The translations under genes and the position numbers were made by a program. The notes under the pieces were generated by a model. It was given only the letters and a program-made list of their open reading frames with translations. It did no database searches and was not told where the DNA came from. Of a DNA stretch of 31,396 nucleotides, positions 24,195-31,220 are shown piece after piece (positions within the stretch are counted from its first letter, which is position 1; every line of letters begins with the position of its first letter). This DNA is from JBKBKN01 sp046294625 (lineage in GTDB: Bacteria > Bacteroidota > Bacteroidia > M30B66), in the NCBI GenBank assembly GCA_046294625.1, contig JBKBKN010000031.1, forward strand, positions 1 to 31,396, written 5' to 3'.

Positions 24195-25709
24195 TCAATC
24201 TACTTGCTTCTCCGGGCGCATTTGTGGGAAAAATAGCACTTCCTGAATAGATTCATTATTGGTTAAAAGCATGCAGAGACGATCCATGCCGATACCCATT
24301 CCAGATGTGGGTGGCATACCATATTCCAAGGCGCGGACAAAATCATAATCAATAAACATGGCTTCATCATCACCTTTTTCAGAAAGTTTCAGCTGCTCTT
24401 GGAAACGCTCCAATTGATCGATGGGATCATTAAGCTCAGAATAAGCATTGGCTATTTCTTTGCCATTGATGATGAGCTCAAAACGTTCGGTTAGTTCAGG
24501 ATTGTCACGATGCTTTTTACATAAAGGCGACATTTCTACCGGATAATCCATGATAAAAGTAGGCTGCACATAGTGATGCTCGCATTTTTCACCGAATATC
24601 TCATCAATCATTTTTCCCTTTCCCATGCTTGCATCGGTTTCTATATGCAATTGCTTGCAGATATCTCGAATTTCGTCTTCTGTTTTTCCGTGCAGATCAA
24701 ATCCTGTATGCTCTTTAATAGCCTGTAATATAGGTATGCGCTGAAAAGGTGCTTTTAAACTAATTTGTTTATCGCCAAACTGAATATCGGTGCTGCCATT
24801 AACTTCAAGTGCAACGCGTTCCAACAATTGCTCGGTAAAGTCCATCATCCAATGGTAATCTTTATAGGCCACGTAAATTTCCATCACGGTAAACTCCGGA
24901 TTATGCGTTCGATCCATACCTTCGTTGCGGAAATCTTTGGCAAACTCATATACCCCGTCAAAACCTCCTACAATCAATCTTTTGAGATAAAGCTCATTGG
25001 CAATTCGCAAATACAAAGGAATATCTAAAGCATTGTGATGGGTGATAAATGGCCTTGCGGCAGCACCGCCCGGAATGGGTTGCAAAATGGGGGTTTCTAC
25101 TTCCAAGTAGCCGCGCTCATTGAAAAAACTGCGCATAGCATTCATCATTTTTGTGCGTTTGATGAAGGTGTCGCGAACATGACCATTTACAATCAAGTCC
25201 ACATAGCGTTGGCGGTAACGCTGTTCAGGATCGCTAAATGCATCATATACCTGTCCATCTTTTTCTTTCACAATAGGCAAGGGGCGGAGCGATTTGCAGA
25301 GCACCGTCATTTCTTTGACATGAAGCGTAGTTTCACCGGTTTGCGTTTTAAAAACAAAACCTTTCACGCCAATAATATCACCGATATCAAGACATTTTTT
25401 GAAAACGACATTATAAAAATCTTTGTTTTCTCCCGGGCAGATTTCATCTCGATTGATATACACTTGAATACGGCCACTCATGTCTTGTAATACAGCAAAT
25501 GATGCCTTTCCCATAATTCTGCGCGTCATGATTCGACCTGCAATTACCACTTCATTCATCGGATGGTTTTCAGGATCAAATTTTTCAATTATTTCTTCGG
25601 CATTGCTGTTAACCGGAAATAATTCGGCCGGATAAGGGTTTATGCCCAATTGACGTAATTCGTTTAAGGAAGCTCTTCTTTGTAATTCAAGTTCTGACAG
25701 TTCGCTCAT
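24195..25709 (-). CDS. lysS: Lysyl-tRNA synthetase, class II
   Basis: Charges tRNA-Lys with lysine in the cytoplasm. About 504 residues from the ATG at 25709 (MSELSELELQRRASLNEL), the usual N terminus. The frame is open upstream to 25862, but that stretch overlaps the divergent ppa gene and contains the -7 box, so it is excluded. An OB-fold anticodon-binding domain comes first (VVIAGRIMTRRIMGKASF, then RIQVYINRDE). The catalytic core follows, with class II motif 2 in KDFRNEGMDRTHNPEFT and motif 3 in GMGIGMDRLCMLL near the C terminus; TYPTSGMG-like context is present as GMPPTSGMG. It diverges from ppa across 72 bases. Confidence 0.96.
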   Translation of the reverse strand: MSELSELELQRRASLNELRQLGINPYPAELFPVNSNAEEIIEKFDPENHPMNEVVIAGRIMTRRIMGKASFAVLQDMSGRIQVYINRDEICPGENKDFYNVVFKKCLDIGDIIGVKGFVFKTQTGETTLHVKEMTVLCKSLRPLPIVKEKDGQVYDAFSDPEQRYRQRYVDLIVNGHVRDTFIKRTKMMNAMRSFFNERGYLEVETPILQPIPGGAAARPFITHHNALDIPLYLRIANELYLKRLIVGGFDGVYEFAKDFRNEGMDRTHNPEFTVMEIYVAYKDYHWMMDFTEQLLERVALEVNGSTDIQFGDKQISLKAPFQRIPILQAIKEHTGFDLHGKTEDEIRDICKQLHIETDASMGKGKMIDEIFGEKCEHHYVQPTFIMDYPVEMSPLCKKHRDNPELTERFELIINGKEIANAYSELNDPIDQLERFQEQLKLSEKGDDEAMFIDYDFVRALEYGMPPTSGMGIGMDRLCMLLTNNESIQEVLFFPQMRPEKQVD

Positions 25710-25728
25710 GTGATTAAAAAAATTTGTG

Positions 25729-25736
25729 CAAAGGTA
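25729..25736 (-). promoter_or_regulatory. -7 promoter box for lysS
   Basis: Minus strand reads TACCTTTG, a perfect TAnnTTTG, 19 bases before the lysS ATG. The nearest TTTG upstream is 25 bases away, so the -33 element is uncertain. Confidence 0.5.
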
Positions 25737-25781
25737 TTTAAAAGCGGTCAGATAAAGACACCAAAGCTTTATCTTTAGCCC

Positions 25782-26327
25782 ATGAACAATCATCCATGGC
25801 ACGATGTGTCGCCAGGTTCGGAACAGCCTGATATCGTCAATGCAATTATAGAGATTCCGCAAGGCAGTCGCTCAAAATATGAGATAGATAAGCAAACCGG
25901 CTTGCTTAAGCTCGACCGTGTGCTATATTCTTCGCTCTATTATCCTGCTAATTATGGCTTTATTCCGCAATCATATTGCGATGACAAAGATCCATTGGAT
26001 ATACTGGTAATTTCGCAAGTGAGTGTGTTGCCCTTATGCATAGTGAGGTCGAGAGTAATTGGCGTTATGCGCATGGTAGATAAAGGCGAAGCAGATGACA
26101 AAATCATTGCCGTTGCAGAAGATGATATCAGCGTTAGCCATATTAGGAGCATGTCTGAATTGCCTCCGCATTTTTTGAAGGAGGTAAAGCAATTTTTCGA
26201 AGAATATAAGCGCCTAGAGAATAAGACAGTAGAAATCGAAAAATTTCAAGATGAACTAATTGCAAAGGAAATTGTGAAAAAGAGTTTTGATGACTACCAA
26301 ACGATTATAAAACCATCGATTAGGTAA
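25782..26327 (+). CDS. ppa: Inorganic pyrophosphatase, family I
   Basis: Hydrolyses pyrophosphate to two phosphates, pulling nucleic-acid and cofactor synthesis forward. 181 residues, the normal bacterial size. The active-site blocks are all present: KYEIDKQTG (Lys and Glu), DRVLYSSLYYPANYGFIP, the signature DDKDPLDILV with its three metal-binding aspartates, and DKGEADDKIIAV with further metal ligands. The final lysine/tyrosine region is HFLKEVKQFFEEYK. It is divergent from lysS, and a near-consensus box (TATCTTTA, 25770-25777) ends only 4 bases before the ATG. Confidence 0.96.
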   Translation: MNNHPWHDVSPGSEQPDIVNAIIEIPQGSRSKYEIDKQTGLLKLDRVLYSSLYYPANYGFIPQSYCDDKDPLDILVISQVSVLPLCIVRSRVIGVMRMVDKGEADDKIIAVAEDDISVSHIRSMSELPPHFLKEVKQFFEEYKRLENKTVEIEKFQDELIAKEIVKKSFDDYQTIIKPSIR

Positions 26328-26393
26328 TCGCAATAATTATATTTAAGCCGAAGTCATTCATTCACAAATGCTTGTAAATTTTTCAAAAAAGCA

Positions 26394-26422
26394 TTGTAGT
26401 TCTTCATAATTGCTATATTTGC
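26394..26422 (+). promoter_or_regulatory. Promoter for tRNA-Arg
   Basis: TTG at 26394-26396, 18 bases, then a perfect TATATTTG at 26415-26422, ending 13 bases before the tRNA. The layout is close to that of the tRNA-Gln promoter. Confidence 0.65.
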
Positions 26423-26435
26423 AGCCGCAAAAATG

Positions 26436-26508
26436 GTTCCGTAGCTCAGCTGGATAGAGCAACAGCCTTCTAAGCTGTGGGTCATAGGTTCGAATCCTAT
26501 CGGAATCA
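26436..26508 (+). tRNA. tRNA-Arg (anticodon TCT)
   Basis: The acceptor stem is GGTTCCG/CGGAATC (one G-T pair) and the D stem is GCTC/GAGC. The anticodon stem is ACAGC/GCTGT with loop CTTCTAA, giving anticodon TCT at 26469-26471. The T stem is ATAGG/CCTAT around TTCGAAT. The discriminator is A26508, and CCA is not encoded. UCU reads AGA and AGG arginine codons. Confidence 0.96.
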
Positions 26509-26515
26509 CTAAATG

Positions 26516-26549
26516 AAAGCCTTTCGTTTTACCGTCGAAAGGCTTTTTT
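26516..26549 (+). terminator. Rho-independent terminator after tRNA-Arg
   Basis: An 11-bp stem AAAGCCTTTCG/CGAAAGGCTTT (26516-26526 with 26536-26546) with a 9-base loop, followed by a T run to 26549. It begins 8 bases after the tRNA, as at tRNA-Gln. Confidence 0.9.
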
Positions 26550-26613
26550 AATTGCTTCGTGGCGAACTTGTGTATCTTTTTGAATGGCCATATCATTATT
26601 GCCTTGGTTAATG

Positions 26614-26621
26614 TAAATTTG
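26614..26621 (+). promoter_or_regulatory. -7 promoter box directly before the secreted esterase gene
   Basis: TAAATTTG, a perfect TAnnTTTG match, ending 5 bases before the ATG at 26627. The transcript would have almost no leader. No -33 element at standard spacing was found, so chance is not excluded. Confidence 0.35.
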
Positions 26622-26626
26622 ACCTT

Positions 26627-28039
26627 ATGTTCAGAAATCTACTAATCGTTTTCTTGCTCAGCTTTATCAAGCTGCAGGCACAATTACCTTATTCTGAGAC
26701 ACAGTTCAGCTACGATAGTTTACTGAATGTGCCGTATGGTATGGCACAAAACCACAACGGGCAAAACGTGCCCCTACTTTTAGACATTTATAAACCCATA
26801 AATGACGCCAATTGCAGGCGGCCCGCAGTTATTTTAGTACATGGTGGCGCTTGGATTGCCGGAAGTAAGCAAGACCCGGGAATATTGTATTTAGCTAGAG
26901 AATTTGCCCGTAGGGGATGGGTTGCAGCGGCTATCAATTATCGTTTGGGCATGCACAACACTTCCAATTACAATATGTATGCCTTGTGCAACAATCAAAT
27001 TTCTGCACCTTGTGCCTATATATCAGACAGTTCAGAAGTGTTTCGCGCTATTTTTCGTGCCATGCAGGATACCAAAGGAGCCATTAGATTTATGAAAGCA
27101 CGAAATGAGCTTGATTCCACCGATGTCAACAATTTCTTTGTGGTAGGTGAAAGTGCTGGTGGTTTTGCTGCCTTGGCAACGGCATTTATGATTTCCGAAG
27201 AACAAAAACCAATTCAATGCAGCGAAATTTCAGATGCAGTTGTTCCCAGTCCAAACCTAGCGCCCTTTGGATGTATTCCTACCAACCTTAACCGCAGCAG
27301 ACCTGATTTAGGAAGTGTGAATGGCTCATTACATTCAAATGCCGGTTTCGATGCATCTGTTCAAGGGGTTGGCAATTTTTTTGGCGGTCTCATGAGCCTT
27401 GATTTGCTCAATATTCCTAATCCTAAACCTGTGCTTTATGGTTATCACCAGGGCTCAGATGTGGTCGTGCACTGGCGCTATGGAAGGCTACTTGGTAGAA
27501 TAAGTTGGGAATGCTATGCACCACTTAATATTTGCCAACCTTATTTTAACATGCCTTATGCGCATGGGAATGATGCCATCAGATCTTATGTAGAACAAAT
27601 GGAAAATGCTCCGCAATATCATTTTGATATCGTAAATAATTACAATAATATGAACGATTGCGGCGCTAATGGGCATTCAATTAACAATCGCCCACAAAGG
27701 TTGCAAAATATGATTGATTTGTTTTGTAGTAGGGTAGCGGCCAATGGCAATATTCCGCCGGTATCTTGTAGTCCAACTTCCGTAAATCAGGGATTAGAAA
27801 GCCCCACTTTAACTATTTATCCCAATCCAGCTAATGAATGGATGAAGGTAAAATTGTTAAACAGCGATCAGAAATCAGTTCGCGTGCGAATTATTTCAAT
27901 TCAAGGCAAAGAGCTCCAAGCTTTTGAAATGAATAGCCATGAAGCATTGGTAGACATTTCAGGCTTGCCAGACGGCTTGCATTTAATTGTTTCTGATGAA
28001 TTAAGAATTCGCCGGCTGTTCAACAAGCAGCGTCAATAA
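26627..28039 (+). CDS. Secreted carboxylesterase-like alpha/beta hydrolase with T9SS type A sorting domain
   Basis: 470 residues. Signal peptide 1-18. The esterase domain (about 40-370) has LLLDIYKPINDANCRRPAVI, the oxyanion-hole motif VHGGAWIAGS (HGGAW 72-76), and the nucleophile elbow GESAG with Ser176. Asp278 (QGSD) and His350 (GANGHS) are plausible partners of the triad. This is the BD-FAE/lipase-like group (Abhydrolase_3 type) that includes acetyl-xylan and feruloyl esterases and carboxylesterases. The tail (about 393-470, LTIYPNPANEWMKVKLL) is a T9SS type A sorting domain. Likely a surface or released esterase cutting acyl groups from polysaccharides or small esters; the exact substrate is unknown. 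Unlike the hydrolase-like gene at 1505-2983, its active site looks intact. Confidence 0.9.
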   Translation: MFRNLLIVFLLSFIKLQAQLPYSETQFSYDSLLNVPYGMAQNHNGQNVPLLLDIYKPINDANCRRPAVILVHGGAWIAGSKQDPGILYLAREFARRGWVAAAINYRLGMHNTSNYNMYALCNNQISAPCAYISDSSEVFRAIFRAMQDTKGAIRFMKARNELDSTDVNNFFVVGESAGGFAALATAFMISEEQKPIQCSEISDAVVPSPNLAPFGCIPTNLNRSRPDLGSVNGSLHSNAGFDASVQGVGNFFGGLMSLDLLNIPNPKPVLYGYHQGSDVVVHWRYGRLLGRISWECYAPLNICQPYFNMPYAHGNDAIRSYVEQMENAPQYHFDIVNNYNNMNDCGANGHSINNRPQRLQNMIDLFCSRVAANGNIPPVSCSPTSVNQGLESPTLTIYPNPANEWMKVKLLNSDQKSVRVRIISIQGKELQAFEMNSHEALVDISGLPDGLHLIVSDELRIRRLFNKQRQ

Positions 28040-28447
28040 TCATGGGATATGGAGACGTTTGATCATGGAAATAGGCCCCGGGCAGAAACTTTCGTGACAA
28101 GTCACACAATTGCTCACCATATTGTTAAAAGCAATTTTTCGATCTGTTACTTGTGCATTTTTCAAATCGGCACAACGTTCAAAAAAGACAGTGGCGAAAG
28201 CATTGAATTTTTCACTTTTCACAGAAGCATCAGTAGGTTCAGCAGTCAGCATCTTTTTCCAACGCTTTTCTAAATCAGGGATATCTTTGCCGTCAATCAC
28301 ACGTTGGCGATAGTCGCGCATTTCTTGATTCATCTGAACCATGAGCTTGGCAAGTGGACTTGGCTTATATTCCTTGGATTTGAAGGCAGGTAGAATGATT
28401 GCTGCCATCATCAATATAAACACCCCTTTTATGATTTGATGAACCAT
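28040..28447 (-). CDS. Small periplasmic c-type haem protein (cytochrome c'/c556-like layout)
   Basis: 135 residues. A hydrophobic signal segment (5-21) directs export. The mature part is helix-rich (PLAKLMVQMNQEMRDYRQRV; cited as landmark) and ends with CVTCH at 114-118, a CxxCH covalent haem-attachment site near the C terminus. A haem site placed late in a protein of about 110 mature residues fits class II cytochromes (c', c556), four-helix bundles used in electron transfer or gas binding. Met35, Met39 and Met43 lie in the first helix, where a class II c556 sixth ligand could be; this is an inference. Its start is 3 bases after the stop of the DUF4920 gene, so the two form an operon, and its stop abuts that of the convergent esterase gene. 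Confidence 0.8.
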   Translation of the reverse strand: MVHQIIKGVFILMMAAIILPAFKSKEYKPSPLAKLMVQMNQEMRDYRQRVIDGKDIPDLEKRWKKMLTAEPTDASVKSEKFNAFATVFFERCADLKNAQVTDRKIAFNNMVSNCVTCHESFCPGPISMIKRLHIP

Positions 28448-28450
28448 GGA

Positions 28451-28915
28451 TTACTTTTTCTTTTTGCGATAAACAATTACGCCGCTAGCTTCAAACGACA
28501 ATTTTTCCTGTGGTTCAGTAATCGACATAATTTCTTCTTTCGATTTTCCGGCATCCTCGGCATAGTGACGGAGCATTTCTACGGTCAATGTTTCTTTAAA
28601 AGCTTTGCCCTGCATAAGTACTTCATCGCCTTCGGCATCTTTCGGAACAAAAAATCCATAATCTTTGAATCTCACCATCATGCTTTTGTCATTTCCTAAA
28701 TCCACATGCATCCAACAGCCTTTCTTTTGACAAACCGAAGTGATCGGAGCTTTTATTTTGACTTCAAGCGAATCTTTTGTGCCGAGTCTTTTGAGAAATT
28801 CTTCCCCGTTTACAAATCCTTGTTCAGTAATCTTTTCTCCGAAGATTTCTTTTTTTTGAGCTTGAATGTGCAGCGTAATGCTAATGAATCCAATGATGAA
28901 CAGTAGTTTTTTCAT
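28451..28915 (-). CDS. DUF4920 family exported protein
   Basis: 154 residues from the ATG at 28915, which gives the signal peptide MKKLLFIIGFISITLHIQAQ. The frame is open a further 15 codons upstream, but the -7 box (28947-28940) lies inside it. The mature part carries the segment recognisable in DUF4920 proteins: ITSVCQKKGCWMHVDL and MVRFKDYGFFVPKDAEGD. The paired cysteines flanking KKG could bind metal or form a disulphide. The domain is usually a small beta-rich periplasmic protein; function has not been settled. Operon partner: the c-type haem protein. The pairing hints at a redox or metal-related role, which is inference only. Confidence 0.85.
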   Translation of the reverse strand: MKKLLFIIGFISITLHIQAQKKEIFGEKITEQGFVNGEEFLKRLGTKDSLEVKIKAPITSVCQKKGCWMHVDLGNDKSMMVRFKDYGFFVPKDAEGDEVLMQGKAFKETLTVEMLRHYAEDAGKSKEEIMSITEPQEKLSFEASGVIVYRKKKK

Positions 28916-28939
28916 AGCTTTATGGTGATGAATTTTAAA

Positions 28940-28947
28940 CAAAATTA
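28940..28947 (-). promoter_or_regulatory. -7 promoter box for the DUF4920/haem protein operon
   Basis: Minus strand reads TAATTTTG, a perfect TAnnTTTG, 24 bases before the chosen ATG. No -33 element at standard spacing. Confidence 0.45.
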
Positions 28948-29021
28948 ACGATAAATTCAAAAGGTATTGAGCTCACAACAAAAATGAGGCCTAATTTAAA
29001 ATCGGTTCAATTAAATTTTGG

Positions 29022-29055
29022 TTTGAATATTTGCTAACTTGCCAATATATTTTTG
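29022..29055 (+). promoter_or_regulatory. Promoter for the deiminase gene, almost leaderless
   Basis: TTTG at 29022-29025, 22 bases, then a perfect TATTTTTG at 29048-29055. The ATG is only 9 bases after the box, so the leader would be a few bases at most. Confidence 0.5.
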
Positions 29056-29064
29056 ATTTAACAT

Positions 29065-30768
29065 ATGCTTAAAAGCTATACCTTCATCCGCTCAACGATA
29101 TTTGTTCTACTCATTTTACCAATCATTCAAAATGCTTCTGCTCAGACCCCACCTGCGGGATTAACAAGCCCTCCGGAAGGACCAATCAGAACTATGGCAG
29201 AATGGGAAGAAATACAAGCATTGGTGATTACCTGGACGAGTTATCCAACCATTTTGAGACAAATTGTTGCGCATGCGCAAACACAATGCAAGGTGATTAT
29301 TCATTGTTCAGATTCCAATGCTGTGAAAACAAATTTGTTAAACAATGGAGTTCCCATCAGCACAAATGTGCAATTTATACATGCGCCATTCAATTCAGTT
29401 TGGATTCGAGATTATGCTGCCAATAGCGTTTACACCAACGATGTGGACTCTTTGTTTCTTGTAGATTGGGTGTATAATCGTCCGAGTAGGGTAGATGATG
29501 ATCGTATTCCAAGGTATTATGCACAGAAACTTAATTTACCTTTATATGAAACGCGCGTTGCGCCTAACCGATTGGTACACACAGGCGGCAATTTCATGAG
29601 CAATGGATTTGGACAGGGTTTTTCTTCCATGTTGGTGCAGGATGAAAATCCTACTCTGAGCAGCGACCAGGTGGATGGCATCATGGAACGCTTTATGAAT
29701 ATTCAAGAATACATCAAAATGACCAATTTACCTTTTGATGGTATTCATCATATCGATATGCACATGAAGTTGTTGGATGAGGAAACTTTACTGATGGGTC
29801 AATATCCCGAAGGTGTGGCTGACGGGCCTCAAATTGAAGCCAATCTGCTTTATGTGATGGATAATTACACCACGGTTTACGGCACGCCTTACAAAGTGGT
29901 GCGAATACAAATGCCACCCGACCAAAACAATCGTTACCCCGATAATAATGGGTTTTATAGAACTTTCACGAATAGCGTTTTCGTGAACAAAACTTTATTG
30001 GTGCCAACCTATGAGGAGCGTTACGACACTACTGCACTAAGGATTTACAGAGAGCATCTTCCCGGTTACAATGTGGTTAGTATCAATAGCAACCAAATCA
30101 TCACGGCAAGCGGAGCAATTCACTGCATTACCCATTCGGTGGGTGTGAACGATCCGCTTTGGATTTCGCATCAAAAACACACCGATACATGGAATGTGAC
30201 TTCGCCTTACGAAATCAAGGCCAGAATACAGCATCGGTCAGGAATAAATAACGCTAAGGTTTTTTACAGGATTTTACCTTCTGAGAGTTTCTCCGAAACT
30301 GTTATGATTCCTGCAACTTTGGAAGAAAATCAGTTTATCGGGCAAATTCCCCCGCAACCCGGTGGCGCAGTGATTGAATATTACATTGGCGCTGAAGCCA
30401 ATTCCGGGAAACAGCAGGTGAAGCCTATCACAGCGCCGGACGGCTATTACCGTTTTCAGGTGTTTGATACCACATCGAGTACGGTGAATGTGCATCAGGA
30501 AATGCTGAAAGATATCTTTAGCATGGGTGTGTTTCCTAATCCATCCAATAGCATCACTTGCATACCTGTAAACATGAAAGTAGGCAGCTCACTCCAATTA
30601 GATTTGCTGGATATGCAAGGACGTTTGGTTCGAAATATACACACTGGTAGCACATTTGCAGGGGAGAACAGATATTACGTTGATGCTTCTGAACTTGCAA
30701 AAGGGATTTATTTGATTCAGGCACAAACCAGTTTTGGAAAAGCTGTTCAGAAGTTGGTAGTCAAGTAA
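29065..30768 (+). CDS. Secreted agmatine/peptidylarginine deiminase family protein (PPAD-like) with T9SS type A sorting domain
   Basis: 567 residues. Signal peptide 1-27. The catalytic domain (about 28-375) belongs to the PAD_porph family, shared by agmatine deiminases and the Porphyromonas peptidylarginine deiminase. The expected residues occur in order: Asp116 in VWIRDY, His229 and Asp231 in HHIDMHM, Asn303 in FTNSVF, and Cys354 in SGAIHCITHS, which matches the GxIHCIT nucleophile block. A beta-rich Ig-like module follows (about 380-475), then a T9SS type A tail (about 488-567, FPNPSNSITCIPV; SELAKGIYLIQAQTS). PPAD has the same order of catalytic, Ig-like and T9SS domains. Reaction: hydrolysis of a guanidino group to citrulline (or N-carbamoylputrescine) and ammonia. 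Whether the substrate is peptide arginine or agmatine cannot be decided here. Confidence 0.9.
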   Translation: MLKSYTFIRSTIFVLLILPIIQNASAQTPPAGLTSPPEGPIRTMAEWEEIQALVITWTSYPTILRQIVAHAQTQCKVIIHCSDSNAVKTNLLNNGVPISTNVQFIHAPFNSVWIRDYAANSVYTNDVDSLFLVDWVYNRPSRVDDDRIPRYYAQKLNLPLYETRVAPNRLVHTGGNFMSNGFGQGFSSMLVQDENPTLSSDQVDGIMERFMNIQEYIKMTNLPFDGIHHIDMHMKLLDEETLLMGQYPEGVADGPQIEANLLYVMDNYTTVYGTPYKVVRIQMPPDQNNRYPDNNGFYRTFTNSVFVNKTLLVPTYEERYDTTALRIYREHLPGYNVVSINSNQIITASGAIHCITHSVGVNDPLWISHQKHTDTWNVTSPYEIKARIQHRSGINNAKVFYRILPSESFSETVMIPATLEENQFIGQIPPQPGGAVIEYYIGAEANSGKQQVKPITAPDGYYRFQVFDTTSSTVNVHQEMLKDIFSMGVFPNPSNSITCIPVNMKVGSSLQLDLLDMQGRLVRNIHTGSTFAGENRYYVDASELAKGIYLIQAQTSFGKAVQKLVVK

Positions 30769-31076
30769 TTTTTTTGGTTCGTGTATCGGTGTTTGATTGA
30801 TCACCTACTGAAACTCATTACTGGTTTTAATTAGCTGCCATGAGCGAGCAGTTAGAGAAAAGGTTATTTCCTTTGGCAAAAGGCCGTTCGACTCGCCCAA
30901 TTATTCACTTAAATACGTTTTCAATTATCCATTTCCAATTTAATTAATCCGCAAAGTCCGCCAAGAACGCAAATAAATGCGAAGGATTTGGTTCTTCTGA
31001 GATTGGTAATTTAACTGTAAGTGGTTGACTTTTTTGACAGGTTGTAAATATAGTTGATTAGATTGAATTTTGCTTA
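30769..31076 (+). other. Non-coding stretch without a recognisable gene
   Basis: No ORF with a convincing start, family match or codon pattern was seen on either strand; the longest ATG frame (30840) has 35 codons. One imperfect hairpin is visible at 30946-30988: outer AATCC/GGATT and inner CGCA/TGCG. The CGCAAAG-like wording inside it resembles short dispersed repeats seen in Bacteroidota intergenic DNA, but only one copy is present in this window. Confidence 0.5.
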
Positions 31077-31183
31077 GTTCAATTGAAACGGAAATGAGCT
31101 CTTCTGGGGAGCAACTCATCAGGGATAAGTTGAACCGACGAAAATGTAAGGAAGGCGTTTGATTATCGAACGTCTTTCTTTTT
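31042..31183 (+). ncRNA. Candidate structured small RNA with its own promoter and terminator
   Basis: Possible promoter: TTG (31042-31044), 20 bases, GAATTTTG (31065-31072, one mismatch from TAnnTTTG). From about 31077 a long-range stem GTTCAA/TTGAAC (31077-31082 with 31130-31135) encloses a hairpin ATGA-GCTC/GAGC-TCAT (31094-31101 with 31109-31119, 3-base bulge). The terminator at 31150-31183 follows. The transcript would be about 105 bases with no ORF. No known RNA family was recognised. It may belong to the adjacent IS end instead. Confidence 0.35.
31150..31183 (+). terminator. Probable Rho-independent terminator
   Basis: A 10-bp stem GGAAGGCGTT/AACGTCTTTC (31150-31159 with 31169-31178, two G-T pairs) with a 9-base loop, followed by TTTTT at 31179-31183. 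It faces away from the deiminase gene and lies just outside the transposase stop. Confidence 0.65.
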
Positions 31184-31220
31184 ATCTATTTTCTGAGTTC
31201 CATTCCTTTAAAAACCCACA

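Noticed and set aside
25710..25862. Upstream extension of lysS by about 51 codons
   Set aside because: It overlaps the divergent ppa start and holds the -7 box TACCTTTG; the sequence does not resemble LysRS N termini, whereas MSELSELEL does.
26354..26596. An 80-codon minus-strand frame across the tRNA-Arg gene (contains IGFEPMTHSLEG)
   Set aside because: It is the antisense of tRNA-Arg and its terminator; this kind of peptide is a well-known annotation artefact of tRNA genes.
30840..30947. 35-codon frame beginning MSEQLEKRLFPL
   Set aside because: Short, no family resemblance, no promoter or ribosome-binding signal placed for it, and it ends in Ile/Phe/Asn codons typical of AT-rich non-coding DNA.
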